In this document: positions 54,101 through 63,333 of the stretch, in pieces
How positions within the stretch are numbered: the stretch's first letter is position 1
How the letters are laid out: the number at the start of each line of letters is the position of its first letter
Assembly: GCA_029202545.1 (NCBI GenBank)
Contig: CP119311.1
Span: 2,666,001-2,730,000 of the forward strand
Direction of reading: 5' to 3'
Length of the DNA stretch: 64,000 bases
DNA from: Candidatus Pseudobacter hemicellulosilyticus
Lineage (GTDB): Bacteria; Bacteroidota; Bacteroidia; Chitinophagales; Chitinophagaceae
The notes under the pieces: generated by a model
Databases searched by the model: none
What the model saw: only the letters and a program-made list of their open reading frames with translations
Told to the model about the DNA's origin: nothing
Program-made: the position numbers and the translations under genes

Positions 54101-57100
54101 ATAGCGCTGGACACGGCTTCTACGGTCTGTGCGGCGGACAGGGACATGGCCTGGCGGATATTCCGTCAGATGTACCTGAATGTAAAAAGAGAATATATCA
54201 ATAACTGGCTGAAGAGCCGTTGTGCCAATACACCTGCTGCTGCGCAGCTCATAGCGGAAGGTTTCCTGCCGCATTTTGCAGAAGCAACCGAGCTGATTGC
54301 TGCCAAAGGCGGTGATCTGCCTACTACCGAAGCGCAGGCACAGAGCTACCTGCAGAAGAACAGTCAGGCCCAGCAGGAATATTATTCAGCTAATTGCCAG
54401 GCTTATGTACAGGAATGGATGGCAAAGCTGTCAGAATGTACTGCTTATGATGCCGCTGCGCTGAACGAGATCATCCCCAGGCTGCTGCAGGTGTGCAAGG
54501 AAGGTTCTGATATTGGTCATCCTAACGGTTCCAGCTCTGTACGGCCTGCCAGCACCTATCAGTTTAGGAGCTTTGAAGAGGTGATCAATGATTACAATGT
54601 GCGTAAAGGTATTAAAGCCCGCAATTGTAATGTATATGGTATCACTGTACCCAAGCCTTACGATAAGCAGAACAGCTTTGGCTACAAACAGCTGCGCACG
54701 GCGCCGGATAGTTGTGAATGCCGCACCATTGATCTGTACTATCAGCGGTACAGGAGTACAGGAAATACCTACAGTTCTTTCTCTGATTTCATGGAAAAGG
54801 TATACCAGACGCCTGTCAGTGATTCCGTGCTGAATACGCTGCGTGGGCTTTGTGAGGGAACCAGCACTTGTAATTTTACCGAATCGGTACTGGTGCTGCC
54901 TCCTGCCTTCCAATGCAATACCGGTGATATTTGTATTGATTGCGATCAGTTTGCAGAACTGGATGCGGAATTCAGGGTGAAATATCCCGGCGTGATCGTT
55001 ACTTCCGACAGGGCCGTTGCTGACTCTGCTGCACGTAGTGTCAATCTCCTGTATGAACAGTTCATGAATTACCGCCTTGGGTTCAATAAGACCCTTAAAG
55101 AGTATTTTGATTTCCGTAAACAATGCAGCGGCCTTGCAGGAACAGAAGGCTGTGATTCCCTGGCTAAGATTGTTAAGCAGTTCAATACCAATGTTGGCAG
55201 GATTTTCCGACCCGCCATGCAGTCCAATGATTTCCAGGGAACGCCGGATGGCTTCATTACGGATTCCCGCATTTTCGGTGACGGCAATATGCGCTTCCCG
55301 GATTCCATGCGGAATATTGGTGGCTTGGGCTGGCGGTACCACCAGATGAGGAATGCAGGCAGTAATTGGTGCATGACGGATGGGTATTCAATTGAATTCA
55401 GGTTCAGGTACCTGAAAGATGCCATGGGTACAAATCTGGGTGATGCTATGTATTTCTCGGATCCCAATGGCGTAGTGGTGATAAGAAAGGGGCCGAATAG
55501 CCTGTTCCTGTATGAAATGAGCGCCTCCGGACCTGATGGTAAGATATTTATGCCTGTGGGCCAGGTGTTGGACACAGATAACAATGCCTGGGTAAAAGGC
55601 TGGAATGTGATCCGCTATACAGTTTTACCGGACCGCAGTATGTTGTATTATAATGGGCGGTTGGTCGGCAGCGGTAAACGCACAGGCGCAAAACCATTAG
55701 GCGCTATCATTGGCACCACTATTTGCTTTAGGGGATACAACGGAGCAGTGGATTACTATAAAGTAATGGATAAGGACGGGAATGTGATGTTATATGATGA
55801 TTTTAATGACCCCATTCATAGAGCGGTTCCCAATCCTGAACGCCTGTGTACTCCGCCCACAACTGCCTGTCAGGCTTCTTTCACTACCTATTTCAACCAG
55901 CAGCGCGGAACCAACTATACGTTTGCTAAGATCGATTCCCTGTACTACCGCAGTTGTGGAAAGGCGCTGGATGTGTGCGGCGCCGCCGATTCACTGAAGA
56001 ACCTGGTCAAAAGGTTCAATCGTACCACCCGGCCCAACCGGGTCAATATCTCCCTGCAGCCCCAGGAACCATATGCAGAGGATTTCAAGCTGCCCCAGAT
56101 TGTCAGTGACGGCAGTATGCATTTCCCGGATAGTCTGCGTTATTTCGATGATTCAAGGGATACGGTAACACACCATTTTGAACTGGCGTCCGGTGCCTTC
56201 TGCACCCAGAATGGTTATTCGGTTTCCATGCGGGTGAAAACAGTCCGCAATGTGCTGAATGCAGAAGATACCGTATTCTATTACCGGGATGCAAACGGTG
56301 GTTTTGTCTTGTCAAGGAACAGCACTGGCCTGTACCTGAGTGGTATAGGTGAGGGTAATGCGGTATCGGACCTCTTTGCCGGTCAGGTGCTGCTCAGCAG
56401 CAATGTCAACGCCATGACGGCCGACTGGAACCTCCTGACACTTACAGTAACCGGGAGCCAGATGACCTTCTATTATAATGGCCGGCTGATCAAAACAGTC
56501 AACAGGACTGTCAGCACCCTGCAGAATATTCCGGGCTTTACCAATACCTTCAGGGGGTACCAGGGCTCTGTAGATTGGGTGAAAGTATACAACGCTGAGG
56601 GTAAAGAGCAGTATTTTGATGAGTTCTCAGATCATACGGACAGGGCTTTTGTCAATCCTGCCTTCGTTTGCCCGCAGCCTGCTGTCAGCTGTGAGCAGGC
56701 CTTTACCAGCTTCTTCAACCAGCAGCGGGGTACTGCTTTCAACTTTGCAAAAATTGATACGCTGTACCGTGATTTCTTTGGTACACCGCTGAATGTGTGT
56801 ACGGATACCAGCCTGTCGCCCGACAGATTGCGGCTCTATGAACAGGAGTACCGTAACAAATATGTCTCGAACAGTGACGGTTATGTTGATCTTGCCATGC
56901 GTACCAGGGCCGGCAATAAAACGCCGGCTGAAGGTCCCAAGGGTGTTTTTGATATCCATGGCAACCTGATCGGGGTTACGGTAGACGGTACGGTTACGGT
57001 CATCAATAATTCCTATGCACAGATATGGAACAGCAACGCTGCCAATAAAGCGGTGGGCTCCTTGCTGGCATTGCCTAACGGGTTCTTCCGGCTCTACCTC

Positions 57101-60100
57101 AATAAGGGTCAGCAGGCGCCCTGTGCCGGCATAGTAGGTATGCGCTATTACCAGGTAGATGCTTATGTGAAGGATACTATGCGTTTCCTGGAAACCAGCA
57201 TGGGTGCTTACATTGATTTTGGCGATGGGACAAGGATCGCTGCGGATAAATCTTATACCAACCAGCATACAAGAGTAGCGCGTTACAATCTCCTGAACTG
57301 GTATTTTGAAAACAAGACTGTTTTGGGTGATGATTATTTTGTGACGCCAAGTGCCCGGATATCCCATTATTATCCCTATTCTGCCGAGCCTAAAAGCTAT
57401 ACCATAACAGTTTATCATCCCGATACCATCAGCTATGTTGGATTCAGGGACTATCAAACAGCTTCGGCCCCTGCCATGCTGAGGAACCTGCGGGGGTACT
57501 GGCCGCAGCATCTCCTGCACCTGGAGTTCCAGGGAACCAGGGATTCCACCATGAACAGGACCCGCCTGATCCGGAATTTCACGCAGATCAATACCCTGCA
57601 ATCTATAAGAGTGTTCCCCGCTACCTTCAGTGATAATACCATCAGCCCCGTACTGTATAATAACCTGGGTAGTATGGCCAATAACCATGCACTTCGCTAC
57701 CTGCGCGTGGATCCGGGGTATGTGTCTATTCCTAATTATGCCCAGGCGGGTGTAGTGGATGCGGTTGCCGGCAAACACTGGTATGAGGTGTTCCCGGATT
57801 TTGATGTAAATTTCCCTGATATCAGGCACCTCTACTTTTCAGCCTGGACAAAACGGGAAACCGATATCATTCCTTTCCGTTTTGGTTTGCCGAAACTGAA
57901 GTATACCAATATTTCTTATTTGACACTGCCGGCTGGTGTAATTGACAGTTTCTTCCTTCAGTTGGCGCGAGCTGTGCAGATCGATAGCGGCGCCGTGGCC
58001 ATTGGCGTAGGGTATACCTCTCCTGCTCCTGTAGCTGTTAGTGCAGATGCCCGTACCTACCTCATCAATACACGCAAGTTCAGGTTGTGGTACCCGGGGT
58101 ACAACCAGCAGCCGTACACTCAGCCACATAATGATCTTTTTGCCAAGGATACGGTGCTGCCCTTTACCAGCGCATTTGCAGAATTCTTTAATGAGCGTGC
58201 AGGCACTAACCTTACCCACCAGCAGATTGAACAGCTATACAAGCAGCAGCTGGGGCTGGAGCCAGACCTTTGCGGCAATATACCTGCTACGCAGCTTACC
58301 CTTTGCGGCAGTACGCTGGCGCCCTTCCCCACAGCCAGCCTGGAAATGGTCACCAATTGCAGTGACTCGTCATTCTTCATCGAGAGTAAGGCACAGACCT
58401 ATTATAGTTTGTATCAGGATTCACTCAAAGGACATTTCGATAGTGCCTACAGGTCCCATTGCATGCAGGCCTACCGCTTTGAGCGGTTTACGGTGCGGCA
58501 TAAGGTCAGCGAGTATCACTATACCTTATATTATTACGACCAGGCTGGAAATCTTGTTAAAACGGTTTCGCCGGCCGGTGTTCAGGCCAACTATGATTCG
58601 CTTTGGCTGGATAGTGTGGATGTGGCCAGGAATAATGGCGGCTTTAAAGTGCCGAAACATGGCTTACATACCAATTATCGTTACAATACCCTCAACCAGG
58701 TAGTGGCGCAGCATAGCCCGGATGGTGGCTTGTCAGAGTTCTGGTACGACCGGTTGGGCAGGCTTTCTGTATCGCAGAATGCCCGGCAAAAGGCAGCATC
58801 GGCAACAGAAACCGGCCGGCAGTACAGCTATACCAAATATGATATAATAGGCCGAATCACAGAAGTAGGACAGGTGAAGAATATTGCTGGAAATCCGGTT
58901 GTAACGGATGCACTGACCCGGAGCCAGGGGCAACTGAATACCTGGTTCGCGGCACTGAATACACAGCGGGAACAGATCACGGAAACCGTATATGATCTTC
59001 CTTATGCCGGTTTCGTCGGTGCGCCGGAACCGAAGACGGTTATTGGTCAAAGGAACCTGCGCAACAGGGTAAGCTATATGCGCTATACTGACGGCGCCAA
59101 TACCAGTGCATATAATGCAGCTACTTTCTATACTTATGATATACATGGCAACGTAGATACACTACTGCAGGACTATGGCTGTGGTAACTGTGGCAATGCA
59201 GCTGTGTATAATATAATGAACCGCAATGGTAACCAGACCAAGAAGGTTATTTACGATTATGACCTGATCAGCGGTAAGGTCAATATGGTCCAGTATCAGA
59301 AAGGGTGGAACGATCAGTATTTCCACCGGTATATTTATGATGCAGAAAACAGGCTGACCCTGGTAGAGACCAGTCAGGACAGCATGCAATGGCAGAAGCA
59401 GGCACAGTATGAGTATTACCTGCACGGTCCGCTGGCCAGGACCGTGATTGGTGAACAGCAGGTGCAAGGCCTGGATTTTGCCTATACGCTGCAAGGCTGG
59501 CTGAAAGGTGTTAACAGTACGGGTGCCACTGCCACTCATGATATGGGTGGTGACGGCAGGGGTGGCCGAAACCAGTATGTGGCCAGGGATGCCTTTGGGT
59601 ACAACCTGAACTATTTTGGCGGGGATTATGCAGCCATTAATAAGACGGTTACGCCTTTTCCGAATTATAGCGCTTATCTGAATACCAGCTATCGCCCGCT
59701 GTTCAATGGTAATATCAGCAGTATGGCCTCCACTATCAGGCGGTTTGAAGCGCCGGAATTTGCGGAAGGAGCACCACTTTTCTTTAATTACCAGTACGAT
59801 CAGCTTAACCGCCTGACCGGAATGGATGTTTATAATGGATTTAACCGGGATAACAATAGCTTCAGCGGGCTCACGGCTATTGATGCTTTTAAAGAAAGGG
59901 TGAGTTATGATTCCAATGGCAATATCCAGCGTTATCTCCGGAATGGAAACGGATATCCTGTGCTGATGGATAGCCTGACCTATAGCTATTATCCCGGCAC
60001 TAACCGCCTGAAACGTATCCGGGATGCGGTGCCTGCTGACCAGTATGGACAGGACCATCAGTGGATCAAGGATATAGACAACCAGATGGATGATGAGAAT

Positions 60101-61678
60101 TATGTATATGATGAAATTGGTAACCTGGTCCAGGATAAAGGGGAGAAGATTACCAATGTCAAATGGAATATATATGGCAAGATACTGGAGATCACCCGGC
60201 AGGCCACGTCCGGCGTGGCAGTATCAAACATTCGCTATCAATATGATGCGCAGGGTAACCGGATCGGGAAATACTCCAATTTCCTGGGCCAGGAGAACTA
60301 TACCTGGTATGTAAGGGATGCCCAGGGTAATGTACTGTCTACCTATGTAGCCAACGGATCAGCAGGGTCGCTTCAGGATCATCTCCTCAAGCAGTCTGAG
60401 CATTTTATCTATGGTAGCAGCCGACTGGGTGTGCAAAACGTGGATTATGATGTGGACCATGGTAATACCGGTCCCCATACCATGCAATATTTTAGCAGTA
60501 ATACCTATCTTAGAGGCTGGCACAAATATGAGTTATCTAACCATCTCGGCAATGTGCTGACGGTGATCAGCGACCGGAAAAACGGTGTAGTGGATCCCGG
60601 TAACAGTTCTTTGATAAGCCACTATGAGCCGGTGATTATCAATGCCACGGAATATTATCCGTTTGGTATGATGATGCGGATGACAACAGATAACCCGTTC
60701 ACTGCGTATAAATATGGGTTCAATGGGAAAGAGAATGATTTTGAGGTGAAGGGGTGGGGGAATCAGATTGACTATGGAATGCGAATTTACGATCCTCGTA
60801 TTGGTCGGTTCCTGAGCGTTGATCCGTTAAAGGATAATTTTCCATGGAATAGTACATATGCGTATGCAGAGAATGAGCCGACAAATTTTATTGATTTAGA
60901 CGGGTTAGAGACGCCTGGAACGCAGGCCCAGGCAACACCGGCTCCTGTAGCTCCTGTAACAAAGGTTATCATAGATAAGACAACTCAGGCACTCGCTGAA
61001 AAGGCTGCAGCTGAAGCTGCCAAAAATGGAGGAAGCCAAATTATAAAGAATGCGCCTAAAATGAAGCCAAGTTTAGGAGCTGCAGGGCTTTTGAGAGCGA
61101 ATTTTCTTGCTTTAATATGGTACACATTTACTTCTCCTTCTACGCCTGACAGATCACCTGAAGAACTTTACCAACCCAATCCTGCAAAGGCTCCTCAAAT
61201 AAGGGATGAGGATGAACATAAGGGGTTTGATAACCTTATGGTCTATAATCATCACTTTAATGCGTCATCCGATGCACCTTTATCTGATGTAAATAAAGAA
61301 GATGACAGTGGAAAAGATATCTACGTTCATTATACTAACCGAAAAGGAATTGTAGGAGTAGCAACCACCAAGACGCTTTATCCAAATAAAAAAGGTAAGG
61401 TATATTTGACGAAATCCATCATGAGTGAGGAAGAGGTTGATCAGAAGTTGTTTTTGAATCAACCTACGCATAAGGGAAAGGGTAAGTATATGGTTGTTTT
61501 TATGGTTGATCCTGATCAAAACAGTAATATTCGAAAAGACACAGAAATTGAATATATCCATCAGAATGGCACTTTAAAAGTTCGTAAAGGTAATTTGCTA
61601 TATATAGGCCCAAATCTGAAAAAGAAAAAATCATCTGATAAAAGTAATACATCAAATCAAAATACCAGAGGAGAGTAA
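51179..61678 (+). CDS. Giant RHS/YD-repeat polymorphic toxin with ADP-ribosyltransferase-like tip
   Basis: A 3499-residue secreted protein (signal WFAGLLFIFSSLAAQAG). N-terminal beta region, then a DUF6443-like opening (about 300-380; MQYFDGSLRGRQTVT, YDYQGRPVIQVLP). Two LamG-like sandwich domains follow at about 1338-1541 and 1605-1825, with three copies of an FFNQQRGT..F..I..LY module (about 1565, 1838, 2330), a PKD-like stretch (about 2015) and RHS/YD repeats (about 2440-3170). The core signature FNGKENDFEVKGWGNQIDYG and DPRIGRFLSVDPL are at about 3180-3215. The tip (about 3243-3499) has HYTNRKG...KGKVYLTKS, as in HYD1-type ADP-ribosyltransferase toxins. The tip is AT-rich compared with the body, as expected for an exchanged module. 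It would act in target cells. Confidence 0.88.
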   Translation: MRKYFQWFAGLLFIFSSLAAQAGIDVPVVKVLDGSLGQLKKDSVVLVEDAKFFNAADTMLIRPYTVRNRISLEINEDLPMALPTSFSVTVRLRITYTNANNTLTSVDRDFSVNYDPNGNYGNKNVWFFDNAYRVEAKVLSIDSGSVNWNVTRVLKVVNQLQSFPRYKWDCSVNAVKAIHRDENIMAGTGLDELPVNWAPSIGADEYDLEWTYVDSAALANGLYGNPANPDRNLIFQDNATRVTITASTYRIPLFYDSRGRLFYRVRAVQWAAGNGQTGGRFEANWSSQYTTDDNFEYMGHEAMLNWQVTTSFAEEGKRKTVMQYFDGSLRGRQTVTKDNTNNRTVVAESMYDYQGRPVIQVLPAPTLKDVISYTRNFNRGIDRNDYDKSLYDTLANPSLYCNLEGVAMDTTSGASRYYSAANDSAASEDPRYRYIPDAEKFPFTEIEYTQDNTGRVSKQSGVGYRFRMGSGHETRYFYSTPDQRELDALFGTEVGDKSHYFKNAVRDANGQYSISYVDMRGRTIATALAGVLPDSAKLDKLSGNVEATRIESLADSASVVIRDLVMENKKSLLVTTDGDHYFSYKLDPQTLQLEGCNTETFCYDCLYDLQITITDDCNNQKLGGAPFDTLIHNFSLAAIDTTCETGNGFELSFVKFLKEGNYEITKKLSVSRAALDHYRDSVFLARNTCRDLESFVKEQRELLAIDQECQPTCASCLVNLGTWEQFWGRYREQIGIADADTASYVTAARTAYEAAEVSCRELCGQQTEYDDIEQLMLSDMTPSSGQYANIEHPDAKYSIFSQTNEIYGYQTVGGYKDEEGNTELVYDDATNSPVPPQQLEKDQFAGKFKSSWAKALLPKHPEYCKLESYRSLRSSLEWDRRFEAIDTYAEAKAKGYLNPTGGTGSPYSYFTGSGTIDQDALFQLIPAAKGAIEPKLLQYRVFEGQTFTIWGGAAIGTACADATNAACVARFSSGIALDTASTVCAADRDMAWRIFRQMYLNVKREYINNWLKSRCANTPAAAQLIAEGFLPHFAEATELIAAKGGDLPTTEAQAQSYLQKNSQAQQEYYSANCQAYVQEWMAKLSECTAYDAAALNEIIPRLLQVCKEGSDIGHPNGSSSVRPASTYQFRSFEEVINDYNVRKGIKARNCNVYGITVPKPYDKQNSFGYKQLRTAPDSCECRTIDLYYQRYRSTGNTYSSFSDFMEKVYQTPVSDSVLNTLRGLCEGTSTCNFTESVLVLPPAFQCNTGDICIDCDQFAELDAEFRVKYPGVIVTSDRAVADSAARSVNLLYEQFMNYRLGFNKTLKEYFDFRKQCSGLAGTEGCDSLAKIVKQFNTNVGRIFRPAMQSNDFQGTPDGFITDSRIFGDGNMRFPDSMRNIGGLGWRYHQMRNAGSNWCMTDGYSIEFRFRYLKDAMGTNLGDAMYFSDPNGVVVIRKGPNSLFLYEMSASGPDGKIFMPVGQVLDTDNNAWVKGWNVIRYTVLPDRSMLYYNGRLVGSGKRTGAKPLGAIIGTTICFRGYNGAVDYYKVMDKDGNVMLYDDFNDPIHRAVPNPERLCTPPTTACQASFTTYFNQQRGTNYTFAKIDSLYYRSCGKALDVCGAADSLKNLVKRFNRTTRPNRVNISLQPQEPYAEDFKLPQIVSDGSMHFPDSLRYFDDSRDTVTHHFELASGAFCTQNGYSVSMRVKTVRNVLNAEDTVFYYRDANGGFVLSRNSTGLYLSGIGEGNAVSDLFAGQVLLSSNVNAMTADWNLLTLTVTGSQMTFYYNGRLIKTVNRTVSTLQNIPGFTNTFRGYQGSVDWVKVYNAEGKEQYFDEFSDHTDRAFVNPAFVCPQPAVSCEQAFTSFFNQQRGTAFNFAKIDTLYRDFFGTPLNVCTDTSLSPDRLRLYEQEYRNKYVSNSDGYVDLAMRTRAGNKTPAEGPKGVFDIHGNLIGVTVDGTVTVINNSYAQIWNSNAANKAVGSLLALPNGFFRLYLNKGQQAPCAGIVGMRYYQVDAYVKDTMRFLETSMGAYIDFGDGTRIAADKSYTNQHTRVARYNLLNWYFENKTVLGDDYFVTPSARISHYYPYSAEPKSYTITVYHPDTISYVGFRDYQTASAPAMLRNLRGYWPQHLLHLEFQGTRDSTMNRTRLIRNFTQINTLQSIRVFPATFSDNTISPVLYNNLGSMANNHALRYLRVDPGYVSIPNYAQAGVVDAVAGKHWYEVFPDFDVNFPDIRHLYFSAWTKRETDIIPFRFGLPKLKYTNISYLTLPAGVIDSFFLQLARAVQIDSGAVAIGVGYTSPAPVAVSADARTYLINTRKFRLWYPGYNQQPYTQPHNDLFAKDTVLPFTSAFAEFFNERAGTNLTHQQIEQLYKQQLGLEPDLCGNIPATQLTLCGSTLAPFPTASLEMVTNCSDSSFFIESKAQTYYSLYQDSLKGHFDSAYRSHCMQAYRFERFTVRHKVSEYHYTLYYYDQAGNLVKTVSPAGVQANYDSLWLDSVDVARNNGGFKVPKHGLHTNYRYNTLNQVVAQHSPDGGLSEFWYDRLGRLSVSQNARQKAASATETGRQYSYTKYDIIGRITEVGQVKNIAGNPVVTDALTRSQGQLNTWFAALNTQREQITETVYDLPYAGFVGAPEPKTVIGQRNLRNRVSYMRYTDGANTSAYNAATFYTYDIHGNVDTLLQDYGCGNCGNAAVYNIMNRNGNQTKKVIYDYDLISGKVNMVQYQKGWNDQYFHRYIYDAENRLTLVETSQDSMQWQKQAQYEYYLHGPLARTVIGEQQVQGLDFAYTLQGWLKGVNSTGATATHDMGGDGRGGRNQYVARDAFGYNLNYFGGDYAAINKTVTPFPNYSAYLNTSYRPLFNGNISSMASTIRRFEAPEFAEGAPLFFNYQYDQLNRLTGMDVYNGFNRDNNSFSGLTAIDAFKERVSYDSNGNIQRYLRNGNGYPVLMDSLTYSYYPGTNRLKRIRDAVPADQYGQDHQWIKDIDNQMDDENYVYDEIGNLVQDKGEKITNVKWNIYGKILEITRQATSGVAVSNIRYQYDAQGNRIGKYSNFLGQENYTWYVRDAQGNVLSTYVANGSAGSLQDHLLKQSEHFIYGSSRLGVQNVDYDVDHGNTGPHTMQYFSSNTYLRGWHKYELSNHLGNVLTVISDRKNGVVDPGNSSLISHYEPVIINATEYYPFGMMMRMTTDNPFTAYKYGFNGKENDFEVKGWGNQIDYGMRIYDPRIGRFLSVDPLKDNFPWNSTYAYAENEPTNFIDLDGLETPGTQAQATPAPVAPVTKVIIDKTTQALAEKAAAEAAKNGGSQIIKNAPKMKPSLGAAGLLRANFLALIWYTFTSPSTPDRSPEELYQPNPAKAPQIRDEDEHKGFDNLMVYNHHFNASSDAPLSDVNKEDDSGKDIYVHYTNRKGIVGVATTKTLYPNKKGKVYLTKSIMSEEEVDQKLFLNQPTHKGKGKYMVVFMVDPDQNSNIRKDTEIEYIHQNGTLKVRKGNLLYIGPNLKKKKSSDKSNTSNQNTRGE

Positions 61679-61681
61679 ATA

Positions 61682-62041
61682 ATGAAGAAAGACATCTATT
61701 TAATCTTAATGCACAAAATTCTATACTGTTTTAAATTTAGGAATACAGAGGACGATGAAAACTACCGGGAAATAGTTTTTAGTCCCCTCTATGTTGAGCT
61801 TTTTAGTGAAATAAGGGAAGAAATGTTTAATGATAGCGCAGATCCTTATTTGCGAGAGCGAATGGGCGGAGCATTAAGCGGACGCGTTGAGGAGTACAAA
61901 AGAGTTGAGGAAATCATTAAAGGTTCTGATTTTTCCCCTGATTTATCGCTTGAGGTCAAGAAGGAGTTGGTTGGAATTATTGTTTATCCATTTACCATCA
62001 CAGAAGAAGAAGAAGCTCATTTTTTGAGTTTATTCCCTTGA
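61682..62041 (+). CDS. Candidate immunity protein for the RHS toxin
   Basis: A 119-residue protein, mostly helical and charged (KFRNTEDDENYREIVF, MNKIREEM-like), with no signal peptide, starting three bases after the toxin gene stop. That position and small size are standard for immunity proteins of RHS toxins. As the tip is predicted to be a cytosolic ADP-ribosyltransferase, a cytosolic neutralising protein is consistent. No family recognised. The low GC matches the tip. Confidence 0.6.
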   Translation: MKKDIYLILMHKILYCFKFRNTEDDENYREIVFSPLYVELFSEIREEMFNDSADPYLRERMGGALSGRVEEYKRVEEIIKGSDFSPDLSLEVKKELVGIIVYPFTITEEEEAHFLSLFP

Positions 62042-62061
62042 GTGTATGAAATTATTTTATA

Positions 62062-62091
62062 GCCATCAGTATAATGCTGGAGGCTTTTTTT
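62062..62091 (+). terminator. Terminator after the immunity gene
   Basis: GCCATCAG (62062-62069) can fold on CTGGAGGC (62077-62084) with two mismatches, then seven T (62085-62091). Imperfect stem, good T run. Confidence 0.55.
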
Positions 62092-62309
62092 GTTGAGCGT
62101 ATGCTTGTTTAACTTTATAGTCTCTGATGTATGCGGATATCTTGGTGGGTTCGGCAATTTATTCCTGAAATTAAAAATTAAAGAAAAGGCATAATTATGT
62201 ATCATTATGCTATCGTTCAAAAGTCATAGATTGACAAACTATATGATGAAAATTTCCCATCTTGTGAAGAATTATTTGAACGTATTCAGCCTGGCTGTTA
62301 CTTGTTTGC
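62092..62309. other. Intergenic stretch before the protease fragment
   Basis: About 215 AT-rich bases. I see no gene, promoter box of quality, or repeat. Confidence 0.4.
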
Positions 62310-62579
62310 CTAAGTAAAAGCAACTGACCTCAGCAATCGTTTTACCTGTAAAAACAACTCCGGCACTACCGCTTCAATCTCCGGCGTGAACTCAGTCCCC
62401 TGCTGCTGGATGCTATCAATGCTCACCACCAGCAGCTGAATGACCGGCATGCGCCCCAGAAATTGCAGCGCGCCTACCAGGTCCTTGAGCCCGATATCAT
62501 GCGTGCTCATAGCCTGGGGGAAATCTGATGCAAAGCGGGGCGTGATCAGCTGGGTAGTGCCCGGGCGACGACCGTCAAG
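62310..62579 (-). pseudogene. Hydrogenase maturation protease, C-terminal fragment
   Basis: On the - strand an open frame of about 89 codons reads LDGRRPGTTQLITPRFA...STHDIGLKDLVGALQFLGRMP...VVSIDSI...TEFTPEIEAVVPEL and a stop at 62310. That is the second half of hydrogenase maturation (HyaD/HupD/HycI family) endopeptidases, including the conserved His near the HDIGL segment. The first half with its GNxxxGDD motif is missing: the frame abuts toxin sequence at about 62580. GC content is much higher than in the neighbouring tip sequences. It is a broken gene, not functional. Confidence 0.72.
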
Positions 62580-63333
62580 TGATGATAAAGCCTATGTAAC
62601 ATCGCAAGATGTAATTGATAATTATACAAATAATGGAGTTAAAGACTGGGATAAAGTTCTGCCAAATTCTGGAACTATTCATTTGTCAGTGAGTAATTCA
62701 ACATTAAATAAGTTTGCAAATACAGTTGCAAAGGAATCGTCTGGAGACAAAAATGAATCTTATGCATTAGCCAGTGCCATAGTTAATACTTCAGAACATC
62801 GAGAAAAATTAATTCAAAAAACTTTAGAAACAGAAGGGATACATGGTTATAAGGATGGAGGTAATAATCCTAATTATAAGCAAAATGCTGAATATAGTAG
62901 GGAAGCAAGCATTAATGCATTGACTGGCGGTGTTGATTTTTCATATGGTGCGATTAGGTGGGACGGTTTCGATCTGGCGGCAAAAGGGTTTGGTCATATA
63001 AAGGCAAAAACTTATGGAATTGAATTATCTGAAGATAATTTTAAATTGTTCAAGGATGCATGGCCAGATGCCCTTATTAAGTCATTTAGTGGAGGGAAGT
63101 TTACTTCGTTTTCTTCTGATTTTTCAAGTGGTATTCATTTAGCCACTGATGGGATTAATAAAGGAAGATGTTTACTTCTTGCAACTGGAGTGCATGGTCG
63201 AACCGTATTTTGGGGAATCAATATGTCTCCGGCATTGAAATTAGAAAAGCCAATCCCCATACCCTTTCCATTCCCACATTATATTGGCTATAGAAATCCA
63301 AATGAAGGATTTAATAGATGGAAAAGCTTATAA
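62577..63333 (+). pseudogene. Orphan RHS C-terminal toxin cassette (5' truncated), SleB/Hydrolase_2-like
   Basis: About 250 codons without a believable start, beginning right at the protease fragment. The text resembles a toxin tip, with no RHS core. FANTVAKESSGDKNESYALASAIVN (about residues 30-55 of the cassette) resembles the catalytic region of SleB/CwlJ-type cell-wall hydrolases (A..V..E..G...E...A.A.VI.N), so the candidate activity is peptidoglycan cleavage. The frame can be extended leftwards to ATG 62440 only by reading through the antisense of the protease fragment. In RHS loci such displaced tips are spare parts that recombination can fuse to the main gene. The 3' neighbour is its likely immunity gene. 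Confidence 0.6.

Noticed and set aside
42000..61000. Possible T9SS C-terminal sorting domain in the giant proteins
   Set aside because: Neither giant ends in the usual beta-rich sorting domain; one ends in a charged tail, the other in a toxin tip.
62440..62576. N-terminal half of a long + strand frame running into the orphan toxin cassette
   Set aside because: This half is the antisense of the hydrogenase-protease fragment, so it is not a true protein start.
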